Shown: positions 12,405 through 24,230 of the stretch, one piece after another | Layout: each line of letters opens with the position of its first letter | How positions within the stretch are numbered: the stretch's first letter is position 1 | From: Takakia lepidozioides | Lineage: Eukaryota; Streptophyta; Takakiopsida; Takakiales; Takakiaceae | DNA: 64,000 nt | Direction of reading: 5' to 3' | Assembly (NCBI GenBank): GCA_030704615.1 | Contig: CM060734.1 | Coordinates: forward strand, 56,372,042-56,436,041 | Position numbers and translations under genes: made by a program | The notes under the pieces: generated by a model | Databases searched by the model: none | What the model saw: only the letters and a program-made list of their open reading frames with translations | What the model was told of the DNA's origin: nothing

Positions 12405-15120
12405 ATGCAGAAGGCCTCCAACCCCCAGCCCCAACACAAAGCATCTCCTCCACAGGCTATGAAGAATAATCCTCGCCCAGAAACTGCTACTGCATCATCT
12501 CCCAAAACTGTTCCACTATCTACTCCACAAAGCGCTGAGAAAATATCATTTCCTGAGAAAGTGGGTCCTGCCCATTTCAGGAATTTGGATCGTTTTGGGG
12601 CGTGGCCAGGCTATCAAGATCATGCATCGTGTCCAGCAGTGCCAGAGAGTGCACCTGCAGAGATTGCACAGAGAACTGCGTCACCAAGGTGGAGCATGGT
12701 TGGAACAGTTGGCACAGAGATTGATTACACATGGGCCGATCGAGTCATGGGCGATCTAGAGTATGGCAGGAATCCTCAAGTACTCCTCGTTTCTCTATGC
12801 CACACAGAAAATATGGAATTTAAGGCACTGTGAGGCATTCATAGATCACAATAATTTGGAAAGTGTTACAAGTATTCTGGACGTGACACTTTCATCTGGA
12901 AAGAGAGTGCTTGAGATGAGGGAGAGAGAGAATGACGGCAGATAGAGATATATGGGTGAGATCTCTATGGATCGGGGGGTTCAGCATATGCTGCACACTG
13001 ACTAACTTCATAGTTCTATAAAACATGAACGGATCCCACAAGTATTCTCGCATTGCTTTTATTGAAGATGCAAGTTTTTTCCAGTCGTGCCATCCAAGCC
13101 AAGTTCTGCGAATGACACACTGCTGAGTTCAATAATGTCTGCAGGCAAAGGAAGCACATGATTGGATATGGTATAACGTCAAAGACCCTGACACTTTAGG
13201 TGTAAAGCCATCAAGAAGATGGAATCCTGCAGGAACTCGACAGCTTCCTCCCAAGCCCTTTTATGACAGAGAAGATGGTCATTTTTTGCTCAACAATACC
13301 TGTACACTTGTGACTCTGTTCCTGAAGCCCGAACTTCGAAGGCTGCAGTGCTATTTCTTCCCCAAGCTTCCAAAGATTATCCATCCCGTCTCCTATCACC
13401 CACCACTCCCCTATGTAACTCCACACTCCTTCCCCTATGGAATATTGTAGCAACAGAGAAAAGAAAAGAAAAGAAATGGAAGGCCTTGAAAACGTCCGAC
13501 CGTGGGAAGCCCAAAGAGCTTATGGGTCGAAAATAGGAAACAACATGAAAATGGGCCCCCCAACAACGAGAAAGAAAGCATGAAAGAAGGAAATTACTAC
13601 ATCTGCAAGAGGTCCAAAGGGAGAGAGTGAGAGAACGACAAAACAAATTGTTGTAACATGATTGCAGAACTGAGAGAGTGGAGAGGATCAATCTTCTACA
13701 ATGATTACAGAACGCTCTAACATATTGGAGGATAGTCAAAGGCCTCAGTGCATCTTTTATTCATTTGATAAGAGACACTCTCCGGGCATATGTTTTAAGG
13801 ATTTTGAACTTCATTGGATGCTGAACAAACAGGTTCACCGTGCGAGCACAATTTGGAGTCGCCCCGCATATTGGGTGGCGCCTATGTTACCCTGGAATGT
13901 CAAATCTACCCGTGAGGAGCCTCAAATTGAAGAGCTCGCAACATATGATCGGTAAGGTTTGTCTGAGTATGATTCAACTTGACCTTTGGAGCTCATCACA
14001 GCCAGTGGTGTGGGGTTCCCCAGAAACATGGGCAGCCCCTTAGTGTGAGAATCATTTGTGATACTGGGTTGTCACATCTCCTTGACAAACCCACCGCAAA
14101 GAGAACTCAAAGAGAACAGATATGCCCATTTAGTCCACATTATGCCCCCAAATGAAACTGTAGCCACTTGTTTTCGGTTACAGCTTTGCTTCTCCCCTTT
14201 CTGAATCCCAAATAACCCCAGAATTTCTCATCCCCAAAGGGTATCTTTGCAGCAGCTTGAATAAGCATTACAGAGACTCAATCCTCACTGGGATGCTTGG
14301 AAGCTCTCCACCTGACTGAGCTCACTTACGGATCATGAATGTCTAAATAAAAACAACTATCTGCTGCTGTTTTATTTCGATCGTACTGCAGTTTGTGGGC
14401 AGACAAGATCAACACAAAGGGCCACTACAAGAGGCATAAAACGGATATTGAACGACTAAGAGCGTTTCAAAGAATGCCAAAGTTACCACCACCACCACCA
14501 CCAAAAGAGTTCATCCTATGCAAGTTGCGGTATGCTATATCTGCACATTGAACCCTTCCAACTCTTTAGGCCCATACAACTAGTATAACATTATACAGTT
14601 GTACTGCAGAGTTATTTTGAATCAAGAGTGTTACCGGCAACCATGAGGCAAATAGTAGTAGTTGCCCACATATTCGTCAAGAGTGATACCATCCTGGGGC
14701 TCACACAGGGATTTTGGTACTGTCCTCATCTGGATACCGTCATGTCACCTCTTGCATGATATTGACATCTCAAGTACTCTGACTGTGATTCAAATAGAGT
14801 GCGCTGCAAGCTCTGATATAAGTTTGGATTACATTCCCCAGTACAAGCTTACAGGTTTACTAAATGTGATCTTGAGCTTGTCATACAGAGTCCGAAGAGA
14901 AGAACTGCAGGCCATTAGAAAAATCAAAAAATGGGAAGACTCAACCTTGGATTTTTATTATGAGAACGAGACTGTTGATATCATGACAATTATCTTGGCG
15001 GAAGAAGCAGCACGAAAGGCTGCAGAAGCTGCGGCTGAAGAGGCTGCGAGGGTGGCTGCAGCAGCAGCAGCTTCCAGTGCCGATTCCAGCTCTAAAGACC
15101 CTACCCCCCGGAGTGAGTGA
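12405..15120 (+). CDS. Unrecognised multi-exon gene, Trp/Pro-rich protein with Ala-rich tail
   Basis: I do not recognise the family. The gene is supported by consecutive frames with good splice sites and matching phases. Exon 1 is 12405-12779. Exon 2 starts 13145 after CTGCAG and reads AKEAHDWIWYNVKDPDTLG. A middle exon ends about 13950 before GTAAGG and contains KRHSPGICFKDFELHW and RPAYWVAPMLPWN. Then come 14389-14529 (ADKINTKGHYKRHKTDIERL) and 14888-15120, stop TGA at 15118-15120. The donor of exon 2 and the acceptor of exon 3 are uncertain (acceptors near 13710 or 13755). The start is the first ATG in frame; an upstream exon is possible. The C-terminus has a charged helix (REELQAIRKIKKWEDS) followed by an Ala/Glu-rich, probably coiled or disordered tail. 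The absence of stops in joined exons argues for a live gene. Confidence 0.55.
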
Positions 15121-16763
15121 ACAATCTTCCACATTACGGTTGACCATTTTCAGTCTGCTTGCATGTCATCCGATGCAAGCTGTGCTCGTATAGCACCGTG
15201 CTCCAATTCATGTGAATTAAGGATTTAATTTTGACATTGTGACCAGCTAATGCTACAGTAATTGCATTGTCTAGGAGACTCCTAATTACTCCAAAAGGTC
15301 AGCAGGAATGTAGCATCTGCAAATGCAATACTTTTGAGTCCTCTCATCTCACATGGACGTATTTAAGCACACATCTTCAAAGCATTCCATCTGCACAGCT
15401 TTCTCATGCCCACATTTCCTTCCAACATTGTGAAGCCTGGTGGTAATAATGTCCAAGTTTCTGGGCCCTTTGGAGCCTCAAACATGTCGCAGTGTACCAG
15501 AGTGCCCAGCTTTGGATCCTGCCAAAGTGAAGGGGTTAGTATGTGTCAAAGCCTTCATCTATGCGGTTGCTGATGATAAATGGAAGGGGGCCATGTTTCA
15601 ATCCAGCATTATCTGTATAGTAACCCACGTCATTACTAACTTGCAAAGAGTTGGATTGGCTCAAACGGATGATTTGTCTTCAAGACGCTAATGACTCAGA
15701 CCTTAGACCCCTGTGTTCACACACCTGGAGAAAGGAATGCCTTCTGATGCCGTTTGTTCTCAAAACATTTAGAAAGAATATACTTCAATGGAATGTATGT
15801 TTGCAGATGATTCATGCTTTTGTAGGAGTCTAAATGAATATGTTGTCAACATATGATTTGAACTATCTGATGCATTCCTCCGCCACCGCTCTTGCTGTAG
15901 GTATCACGTGAGCACAAGGGCATATAGTTTGGTACATTCCCAGGATACCCAAAGAATATGCTACTGCAAAAGGAGAATGTTCATACGTAACAAAAATTGC
16001 GCAACCATTATCAACTGTTCACGTAAACACAAATCAGAACAAATAACAAATATAGTAAACATGTTACCACTATAGGGGGTTGGTAGATTGTGAGCACACC
16101 TCTGCGCACAGCTCAATGAGCATAGGAAAATGGAGTCGTGAGCACAAAATACGACAATATGGTACCTATGTTTCCACAGAAATAGAATACCTTCGATAAC
16201 AAAGGCGTTAGGGTTGTTGGGGTTAGTGGGGAGGGGGAAGGGTGGCAAGGTAGAGTTGTGAGAGTGTGGTGTGGTGTGGGTTGATGGTAGGCGGGAGCAT
16301 GCATGTGGAGAAGACCAGTTTGAGGAGGGGGTTGTTGGTCATTAGATTGTGGCAGGACAACGGAAGTAAGAGGGGACTGGGTATGGAGTAGTGGGAACGT
16401 GGTAGCTTGTTGTGAGAATTTCTGAGATTATTGAGTATAGAGGAGGTAGGGACTGACCTGTACTCAGGAAGTAAATCTTGTGGACTAGGGAATAGCCGAC
16501 ATGGAAAATCACAATCCAGGATGCATGATGCAGAGGGGTGGCAGAATAAGGTACGGAGGTAGAGGAGAAGCCGATAGGTCTCGGTTGTGGCTCTGGAGTA
16601 TTTGAGGGTGAATTCACTGGGGGTGATTCTTTTGTAGGATACCAAAACTATAAATATTTGGAACTTGGAGCTTGTAGATAGATATTAGGGGTACTTATTT
16701 CGCATTAGGGCTCAGGGTTTAGGGACCGAAATAGGAATAGAAATAGGCACAAAAATCCCTATT
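15121..16763. other. Intergenic, nothing recognised
   Basis: This holds the probable 3' UTR of the preceding gene, then AT-rich sequence with a short frame at 15440-15691 lacking any motif. At 16200-16600 there is a strongly strand-asymmetric, G-rich plus strand. It gives long minus-strand frames rich in Pro, Thr and Leu, which I take as compositional. Confidence 0.4.
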
Positions 16764-17343
16764 TTGCGTGTAGAAACCCTATTTGTATGTATCCTTGGTA
16801 TAAAAACTCAGAATTCCACAGACTCATTTGGTGCTATCTGCCTAGACACATACTACCTATGCCAATGGGCTGGCTTTTCATATGAAGACAACACTTGGCA
16901 AATTGAGGACGACCTATTTGGCTTGCATCATGACTGTGACCCTGACCACAACCTAACCCTCCTTATTGCCTTCCATAAACGTATCAACACCAACTACCTC
17001 ACACACACTGACCAATAGCATGTATCCCAAACCCAAACCCGGGACAACCATCATGTGTCTCACCCGATGCCTGCTGCCAACATTCAAATTGTCACTACTG
17101 AATGCAACCCCGACAAGGACATTCTCCATGCCTCCCCTACTATATGCACAGGCCCCCAAATGTCTATTATTTATACTATCAACGGCAGATTCCTTGGCCT
17201 CATTTCCAACGATAGGATAGTATGCTAGCTCCTGGAACGATACCTACGTGATATCCCCCACGACCAAACCACGCTCCCAGACCAAACTCTCCCAAGCATA
17301 CGCCCACAACACCATTCCCCTGATATTCTTACCCTCCTCATCA
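16764..17343 (+). pseudogene. Retroelement fragment with chromodomain-like stretch
   Basis: The plus frame around 16840-16910 reads YYLCQWAGFSYEDNTWQIED, a good match to the chromodomain core (YLVKWKGY..EDNTWEP) found at the C-terminus of chromoviral Ty3/gypsy integrases. The frame runs on past a stop at 17016 (DQ-stop-HVSQTQ) and another at 17225, into LERYLRDIPHDQTTLPDQ. At 17335-17343 it is interrupted by the 1,575-bp element, and the same frame resumes at 18928. Several in-frame stops make it a relic. The combination with RNase H downstream fits a retroelement, but the family is not certain. Confidence 0.5.
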
Positions 17344-18918
17344 AGGGGATTCCTCCGCGTGAGCCTAGCCGCGTGAGCGTGTGAGCACGTGAGCGCAGTC
17401 AGGTTCACGCCGCGTCAGCAGTTCTAGTCACATTGGTTCACGGGTGGCACAACACATCAGCAGTCCTCGCTAGCGTGGTTGACGCCACGTCACGTCATGC
17501 CACATCACTTCCATAGGCACGGACCTATAACCGTGGACAGAACAGGCGAAAGGGGGGAATGCTAGATCGTGAGCCCAGAGGCGTGAGGTAAGTGCCTATT
17601 TCCGCGGAATGATTTACCTTTTCCAGTCATTGCAGACTACATCTTTAATATCCATCCCACCGCAGCCCCTCGTATCATAAACTGCGATTTGATAAGTATA
17701 CAATTGCCGAAGTGAGACCTTTATCCCTCCCCTGAATGAGAGGTAGTGAAATCTTGGCGGGGAGGGGGTAATTGACTAGTAGGAGGGGTGTGGTGGAGTA
17801 CCGGGCCCATAACCAGGCGAGCGTGCTAGTTTCAACAAGCTTTTGTATTAGTCGATAACAGTAAGGTGTAGTAGTAGTTCCCAGTGCAGATCCCCAACCT
17901 TGAAAGTAGCCGGAGTGGAATTGAGGCTTTCCTATGTAAAAATCGCCCATATGGAATAGACTGATTTAGATATGGTCTACATACTAAGCCCTTGCATGTT
18001 TGGAAATCAAGTATCAAGTATCAAGCAGAGGTGATGATCATCGACGGTCATCACAACTACCCAAATGCCAAAACAGAGCAGAAGTGATGATCAGCACCGA
18101 TCATCACTTCTGTTCTTTCTTTTCTTTTTCTTTTTCTCCGTATTGTGTCCAAAAAAAAAAAAAAATTGCTCTAGTTTGGCATTTTGGTAGAAGTCGTCCT
18201 GCTCTGTTTTGGCATTTGGCGTGTGCTTTGTTGGCAAGTTCTTAGAACTCATGCATCATGGCACCTTTGGACGTCAAGATGGGCTCTTAGCTTTGAGGGG
18301 AAACCATCTTCTGCTAAACTTGTAAGCTTGGTCCACTCAGACCTTTTGTCTTTGTCACGTAAGGCGATCTGCATGGTTGGGGGAAGATGTTTGCAGATGT
18401 GCCCTCTGGTTGGATGCTATTATCCTATTATTTGGTCTTCCATCTTGGTCTATGGTGTATCTCTGTTGTGTCGCTATATACTGCAGGCTTCTTTTTGATA
18501 ACGTGCTCCCTCTTCTCTTCGTTATTTGGGGAAGAAGCAGCGTCTTCCTGGGTCAGCCTCTATGGAGCCTTATGAGGTTATTTTGTCATCCTTGTAATTG
18601 TTATTGTAAAACTTACAATTGTAATTGTAGAATGTTGTGGAATGGATGCCACAGTTTTAGGCTTATTTAATCCCATTTTGGGTATTCAAATGGTATTCTT
18701 GATGGTATTTTGGTTTCATGTTGCCTAAGTTCATCCCACGGTCATAGGACCCTCGGGTATAGGCGCCGTATGCTTCTGTTGACGTGGGGATGCTGGCGTG
18801 GCGCCACGTCAACATTCCACACCATGGCAACCTGCTGGCATCACGCTCACGCCATGTCACCAGTGTGTGAGTGTACGCTCACACACTCACGCGCGAGGCT
18901 CACGCAGTTGCGTCGTTG
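17344..18918. mobile_element. Non-autonomous Mutator-like element, 1,575 bp, with 9-bp target duplication
   Basis: The element is flanked by the perfect 9-bp direct repeat TCCTCATCA (17335-17343 and 18919-18927). Its left end, AGGGGATTCCTCCGCGTGAG, matches the inward-reading right end of the large element at 63723 (CAGGGATGCCTCGGCGTGAG). Its right end read inward, CAACGACGCAACTGCGTGAG, matches the large element's left end at 52369 (CAACGACGCAATGGCGTGAG). Both ends continue into GCGTGAGCG-rich subterminal sequence, and both contain a 'tataaccgtgga'/'cccacggtcatagga' motif also seen near 52590. It has no transposase, so it is probably mobilised by the family's full-length element. It sits in, and dates after, the retroelement relic. 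Confidence 0.88.
18061..18219. repeat. Nested inverted repeats inside the 1,575-bp element
   Basis: Outer arms of 21 bp match perfectly: 18061-18081 (starting CCAAATGCCAAAACAG) and 18199-18219 (its reverse complement). Between them is a second perfect hairpin with 14-bp arms: CAGAAGTGATGATC at 18079-18092 and GATCATCACTTCTG at 18099-18112, with a 6-base loop. A foldback insertion or a small-RNA precursor would both fit; nothing in the sequence decides. Confidence 0.7.
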
Positions 18919-18927
18919 TCCTCATCA

Positions 18928-19190
18928 CCTCTTCCAACTCACCCATTCGTACTACTCTAGCCCGCTTACCTAGGCCATATGAATCTCCAAACATTTATTA
19001 GCCCTATACTGATGGCTCCCTCACAGAAGCCAACGTCGGGTACGGCGTGTATCACGCTGCCACAAACCAGGGCACGGCCTCCAGACTCCCAAGCCTACCA
19101 CCATACTCCGGGCTGAGTTCATGGCCATCTATGAAGCTCTCTCCCAATTATCTTCATTTTCCCCTCCACACTATTGCCACACTATATCTT
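18928..19190 (+). pseudogene. RNase H-like retroelement fragment (continuation)
   Basis: The frame reads YTDGSLTEANVGYGVYHAAT (from about 19008) and then, after a one-base shift, ILRAEFMAIYEALSQL. These match the first two catalytic blocks of RNase HI: Asp in YTDGS and Glu in RAEFMAIYEAL. The remaining catalytic blocks are missing. It joins in frame across the 1,575-bp insertion to the fragment ending at 17343. It runs out at about 19190, before a short GTGAGC-rich patch (19205-19265). Confidence 0.6.
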
Positions 19191-19619
19191 TACGGATATG
19201 AGGGTAGCTCACGTGAGCACGCTCACGCTTAAAGTGGAAAACGTGAGCAGAATCCCTTAAGCGTGAGTAGATTAGTGAATGAAAGCCTACAACCAAGGGA
19301 AGAAGAGGGCCTATTGCCGTGGACAAAAACTACAATGCACGAACACATGCACACCCCATCCGACAGGACAATCCAAGCTTCATGACGACCGTATGGCAGG
19401 GTTGTATACGTCAGTGACGTCACGTCACGTCGGACCTGACGCTGACGCGACCAACGTCATGTCAGTTTTGCCGGAAAAATGAGTTAGGTGAAAAATATGC
19501 CACGTAGGTGGACACGTTGTATTCCAACGGACACCTTGGCAAGTGAATGAATTGTTTTATAAATTACTCCATCCGCCAGTATTTGAGGTCATTTTTAAAT
19601 CATTATTGTTAAATTGGTG

Positions 19620-20160
19620 CGACCTCCAAATGTTGGTGGTCGCAGGTTTTATCTTATTTTTTAATAGTTGCGACCACCAGCAGAGGGGTTGTCGCAACAT
19701 TTCTATTTTTTTTTAAATAGATGCGACCACCAGCAGGGATGGTCGCATTTTTTCCTTTTCTTAAACAGCTGCGACCACCGCTACTGGTGGTCGCACAATT
19801 TTTATTTTATTTGTAATAGGTGCGCCCACCATCAGGGGGGTGGTCGCAGCATTTTTCTATTTTTTTAATAGGTGCGACTACCAGCAGGGGGGTGGTCGCA
19901 GCAATTTTCTGTTTTTTAATATCTGTGACCACGAGCATGGGGGTGGTCGCAGCATTTTTCTTCTTTTTAATAGGTGCGACCACCAGCAGGGGGGTGAGCA
20001 ATTTTTTGGTTTTTAATATCTGCGACCACCAGCATGAGGGTGGTCGCAACAGTTTTTTTTTTTTTTAATAGGTACGACCACCAGCATGGGGTGGTCGCAG
20101 CATTTGTTAATTAATTTAAATAACATGCGACTTCCTCGTGCAACCTGGATCGGTCGCAGC
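19620..20160. repeat. Left subterminal hairpin array of the hAT element
   Basis: About eleven palindromes of the form TGCGACCACC-(about 7 bases)-GGTGGTCGCA start at roughly 19620, 19671, 19723, 19771, 19821, 19874, 19923, 19975, 20022, 20074 and 20127. T-rich spacers separate them. Spacing is 47-53 bases, close to five turns of the helix. Some arms are degenerate. They are probably transposase binding sites, by analogy with the subterminal repeats of Ac and similar elements. Confidence 0.85.
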
Positions 20161-20500
20161 ATTGGATTCTGATTCGTCGAGCGTGTGAGGCTTGGAGGCT
20201 GGAGGGTATATAAGGTGGTCACAATGCCCCTCACTTCTTTTGTGGAAAACACTTTTGTGGCGAGTAAATGTTCTCTATTCCTTGAGCAAGAGTGTAGCCC
20301 AAGAGGAGGGTGCGGACCGTTTGCTGTTGTGGCTTCTACCAGAGCCACTGCAGCAAATTGTCGAAAAGCACAATACTACATGGTGCATTGATCCACTTGG
20401 ATTGATGCCGTAGTATTGGGCCATCGCATTCTGTTCTAACTTCTATTGTTCTTGACAAATCTACCAAGTACACTAGTGTTCTTCGTTCAACCTTAAATCT

Positions 20501-22699
20501 GTGGTTAAGGTTTTGGGTGTGAGGATAAGAGAAGAGTGGATCTCTTGGTTCACCGTAGACCCGCACAAAAATAACGGTGTTCAATGCAATCTCTGTGCAT
20601 TGAAGTTGGCGGGTCGCAAAGATCGCATATTATATCACCTCGGCTACAGAGATGGGAAGAATGCAGGGGTTAGTTTGTGCCCAAAAGCCTCCATGCGAGT
20701 GAAATCTCACTTTGCCCAATGTGAAGGCAATATCACACCGTCTCTTGATGTGGCCGCGGCTTTTGAGCCAAACACTCTATGTTCGAATCAAAAATGTCCA
20801 TCAGAGTTGTACCTATGGGGATTCTTACAAGACGTCTGTTGTTCGTGGAGAAGCCGGTGGGTCAGGAGCAACACCCGATTGTACACCAACATTTATACGG
20901 ACCAGACCATTGAGGCAACAATCAATGCAAGAAGGCTTAAATTTGTCGCACAGGAGGACTCTGGATAAGAAGTGGGCCCAATTTTTCTACGAGGCCAATA
21001 TTCCGTTCAATGTCTCGAGGCTTCATGCGTTTATGGCTACTATCAAAGCCACGGCCGATTCCAAGTCCACATACACACCTCCGAGTTATCGCGATCTCCG
21101 CATAGGATTGCTAGAAGAGACTATGTCTGACCTCACCCAAAAAGTGAATGAAAAGACAGATGATTCTCTCCGGAAATATGGAAGCACTATATGTGCGGAC
21201 GGTTGGAGTTCTGTTACTAATCGACCACTGTTCAATGTCATGCTGGTCTGTCCTGCGTGGGAACAATTTTTGGGATCCGTTGACACAAGCGGGGAGATAA
21301 AATATGCACGTTATCAAGCAGGGTTGTGGACGAGATTCATCGATAAAATTGGAGCTGATAAAATTGTCCAAGTGTGCACGGATAATGCATCTAACATGGT
21401 TAATATGACCGATATTTTGATGGTACGATATCCCCATCTATATTACCAAGGGCGTGTTGCTCATATCTTTGATCTCCTTTTGGTGGATTGTGGAAAAGAA
21501 TCATGGATGAAACAACTAGTAAAAAGGGCAAAGTAGGTTGTGACGTTCATTCGTACATATCACATCCCTCTAGCATTGTTTAGAAAGCATGAACCCAAAT
21601 ACAGCCTTAGGAACCCGGGTGAAACTCGCTTTGCCACAAACTTTTTGATAGTGGATCGACCGGTGACTGTGATGGCGGGTCTAGAGCAGGTGATCATAGA
21701 CCCTCAATGGGATGCGTATGTGGGCACCTTACGCGACACTCGTAAGTCCAAGTCTTTGAACAAAAGTCGGAGGGTCTGCGCAATCATTCGCTCCGACGAT
21801 TTCTAGGCGAAATGTGCAAATTTTGTGTACATGGTAGAGCCGGTGTTGATTGCTTTGCGGGAGTTTGATGGAAAACAACCAATAATGGATAAAACATGGT
21901 TGACATTGGAAAACCTTGAGAAGCACATGCAATCATTGAGGCGTTCTCCATTTTCTATGAACGATGATTTGGCGGCAAGGACCGAGGATGCATTTTACGA
22001 CTGCAAACGGATGGTTCGCACGAACTTGCATTATGCGGGGGCCTTGGTGAATCCATTCTTGCTGGATAATACGGATTTGAGAAACGATGTGGATGTCAAG
22101 TCGGGCTTGTATAGGTCATCATACAACTCGCGCCCGTGACCATGGCAGAGCGAGTTTTGTCCGAGTACCAGTGCTTCTCGGATCGCCAGAATCTTTTTCA
22201 TGACATGTCGGATCCAAAAGCAATGAACATGTGGTCACATGAATGGTGAGATCTAATTAGAGCTGGAGCAAAAATGTTAGCTCCCATTGCAAAACGTACT
22301 CTTATTCAAGTGTGCTCTACCTCGTCCTGTGAGCGGAACTGGAGCAGTTACTCGTTTGTTCACAACAAGATTCGCAACAGGTTGAATCCTGCCAGGGCTG
22401 ACAAATTTGTTTATGTCTACACGAAATGTAGGCTACTGCGAGAGAGGACAGCAAGTGACGCATCTGCATGGTACGAGAAGAATCTGTTGTGTGAAGAATC
22501 TGCCTCAAAGGTCCAATCTAGCAGCAATGATGACACTGACACCGCGAGGGACTCCGATTCCGACGGTTGGGATGGGTCCGATGATGCGGGCAATCCTCCA
22601 CATGACTCATATGAATTTAATGATGATGCTGCTGCAATGCATCTATCCTTCGATGACCTTGTTGTTGATGAACTGCGACATGGTGTCATCTTGCACTAA
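20501..22699 (+). pseudogene. hAT transposase (BED finger, DUF659-like, hATC), broken
   Basis: Domains are in hAT order. A BED-type zinc finger comes first (VQCNLCALKLAGRKDRILYH, about 20570-20720). The catalytic core follows in another frame, with CADGWSS (near 21195, first Asp) and QVCTDNASNM (near 21370, second Asp). A degenerate histidine block RVAHIFDLLLVD is next, then the C-terminal dimerisation region CERNWSSYSFVHNKIRNRLN (near 22330). The tail is Asp/Ser-rich. Damage: a frameshift between the finger and the core, TAG at 21534 and 21804, a frameshift after 22139 and TGA near 22248. It cannot encode an active transposase as it stands, so the element is now non-autonomous unless another copy supplies the enzyme. 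Confidence 0.9.
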
Positions 22700-22948
22700 C
22701 AATTGTCATTTCACAGGCTACAATTGCAATTTGAGGGGTTGCAATTAAATTTCAGGGGCTTTAATTGCAATTTGAGGGGTTGGAATTGACAATTTCAAGG
22801 GCTCAAATTACAATTTGAGAGGTGGCCGGAGTTGGTCATTTTCGGGACTGGCATTACCAATTTTAAGGGCTTGAATTGTATTTTGAATTGTAATTCAAGG
22901 TTTAGAATTGGCCATTGGGGGGCTAGAATTACCAAAGCTATGACATCC
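22700..22948. repeat. Short repeats of 'caatttgaggggttgcaatt' type
   Basis: The phrase '(t)tgcaatttgaggggttg(c/g)aatt' and variants ('aatttcaggggct', 'aatttcaagggctcaaatt') recur about every 25-35 bases after the transposase stop. It looks like a short degenerate tandem repeat in the 3' region. Confidence 0.6.
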
Positions 22949-24230
22949 AAAGCAATATAAAATCATTTGATAGCGGAATGATTGGTTTACCCTTTCAACC
23001 ATTTTTTATTCACGTCATACTTATCCGGTACTTGTAAGAGGGCATGTGGCTGACACTTGCAAAGCTTCAAAGCAATGTAAAATCATTTGATAGGGGAACA
23101 ATTGGTTCACCCTTTCAACCATATTTTACTGACCTCATACTTGTCCGGTACCTTTAAGATAGCATATGAAAGACACTTGCAAAGCTTTAAAGCACTAAAA
23201 AATCATTTGATATGTTCATGATTGATTCACCTTTTCAATCATTTTAGATTGACTTGAAACTTGTGAAAGACCTGTAAGAAGGCATGTACAAGACACTTGC
23301 AAAATTTCAAATCAATTTCAAATCATTTGGTAGGGGGACGATTGGTTCACCCTTTAAACCATTTTAGATTGATGTCATACTTCTCAAAGACGTGTAAGAG
23401 GGCATGTAGAAGACACTTGCAAAGTTTCAAAGCAATAAAATATCATTTCATCGGGGAAGTTTCCATTCACCCTTTCATCCAATTTTGAATTGAACTAGAT
23501 TTTTACTAAATAAAATGATTTAGAGGGCATAGGATTGTGGGGCGCAATGGTGTGGGGCGCAATGATTTTGTTTTTGGCTTGATTTTGTTCTGTGAGTTGA
23601 ACCCTCACACCACCACATCTTTGCCAAAAAATGTACCAAAGAAAAATGTTTGAAAAAAAACGTTTATCCTTTGCTCTATGCTCACTATTGCAGAACTCTC
23701 TATGAAGAGTGCATGAAGTTGAAGATAACTTCACCTTGGAGTGCAAATGAGGGAATAAAATGTGTTTTGGATGTAGACGATGTCTGTTCATGGTGATATT
23801 TTGCATGCAACTCTTCATGTTGTCATCAAGCATATGGCTTCAGAACGGAATTAAAAACAATTCATGTGCAGGCGAAAGGTTGTTTCTCGTCTATACGACA
23901 CGTACCTCCGTTATGAATTTGAATAACCCATTCAAACAACTTTATTGAAGTTCAACTTTGGTCCATATATGCATAAGTACGTACAAATCACATACACAAA
24001 GTTGCAAGCGAAGAGAAAATCATTTGCCCCCCGAACGACTCGTTAAACCTTTCAACCAATTTTCAATCATGAATCATTTAATAGGGGAACTATTGGTTCA
24101 CCCTCAGAACCATTTTAGATTGACCTCATACTTGTCCGGTAACTTAAAGAATGCATGTACAAGACACTCCCAAAGTTTCAAATCAATCTAAAATCATTTG
24201 GCAGGGGAACGATTGGTTCACCCATTTACC
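22949..24230. repeat. ~118-bp tandem repeat array, interrupted
   Basis: Five units begin near 22968, 23087, 23203, 23322 and 23441. Each starts 'aatcatttgata.gggaacgattggttcaccc' and ends '..ggcatgta.aagacacttgcaaagtttcaaagcaat'. After about 560 bases of other sequence (23500-24060), two more units follow at about 24070 and 24190. The array lies inside the hAT element. No reading frame runs through it. Confidence 0.8.

Noticed and set aside
14990-15090. Ala-rich trinucleotide expansion as a separate repeat feature
   Set aside because: The GCA/GCG codons lie in frame at the end of a supported exon and vary too much to be a simple microsatellite.
19620-20160. CRISPR-like array (regular palindromic repeats with spacers)
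   Set aside because: Repeats are imperfect, spacers are similar T-rich sequence rather than unique, the context is eukaryotic, and the same units lie in mirror image at 35250-35690. They are subterminal repeats of the hAT element.
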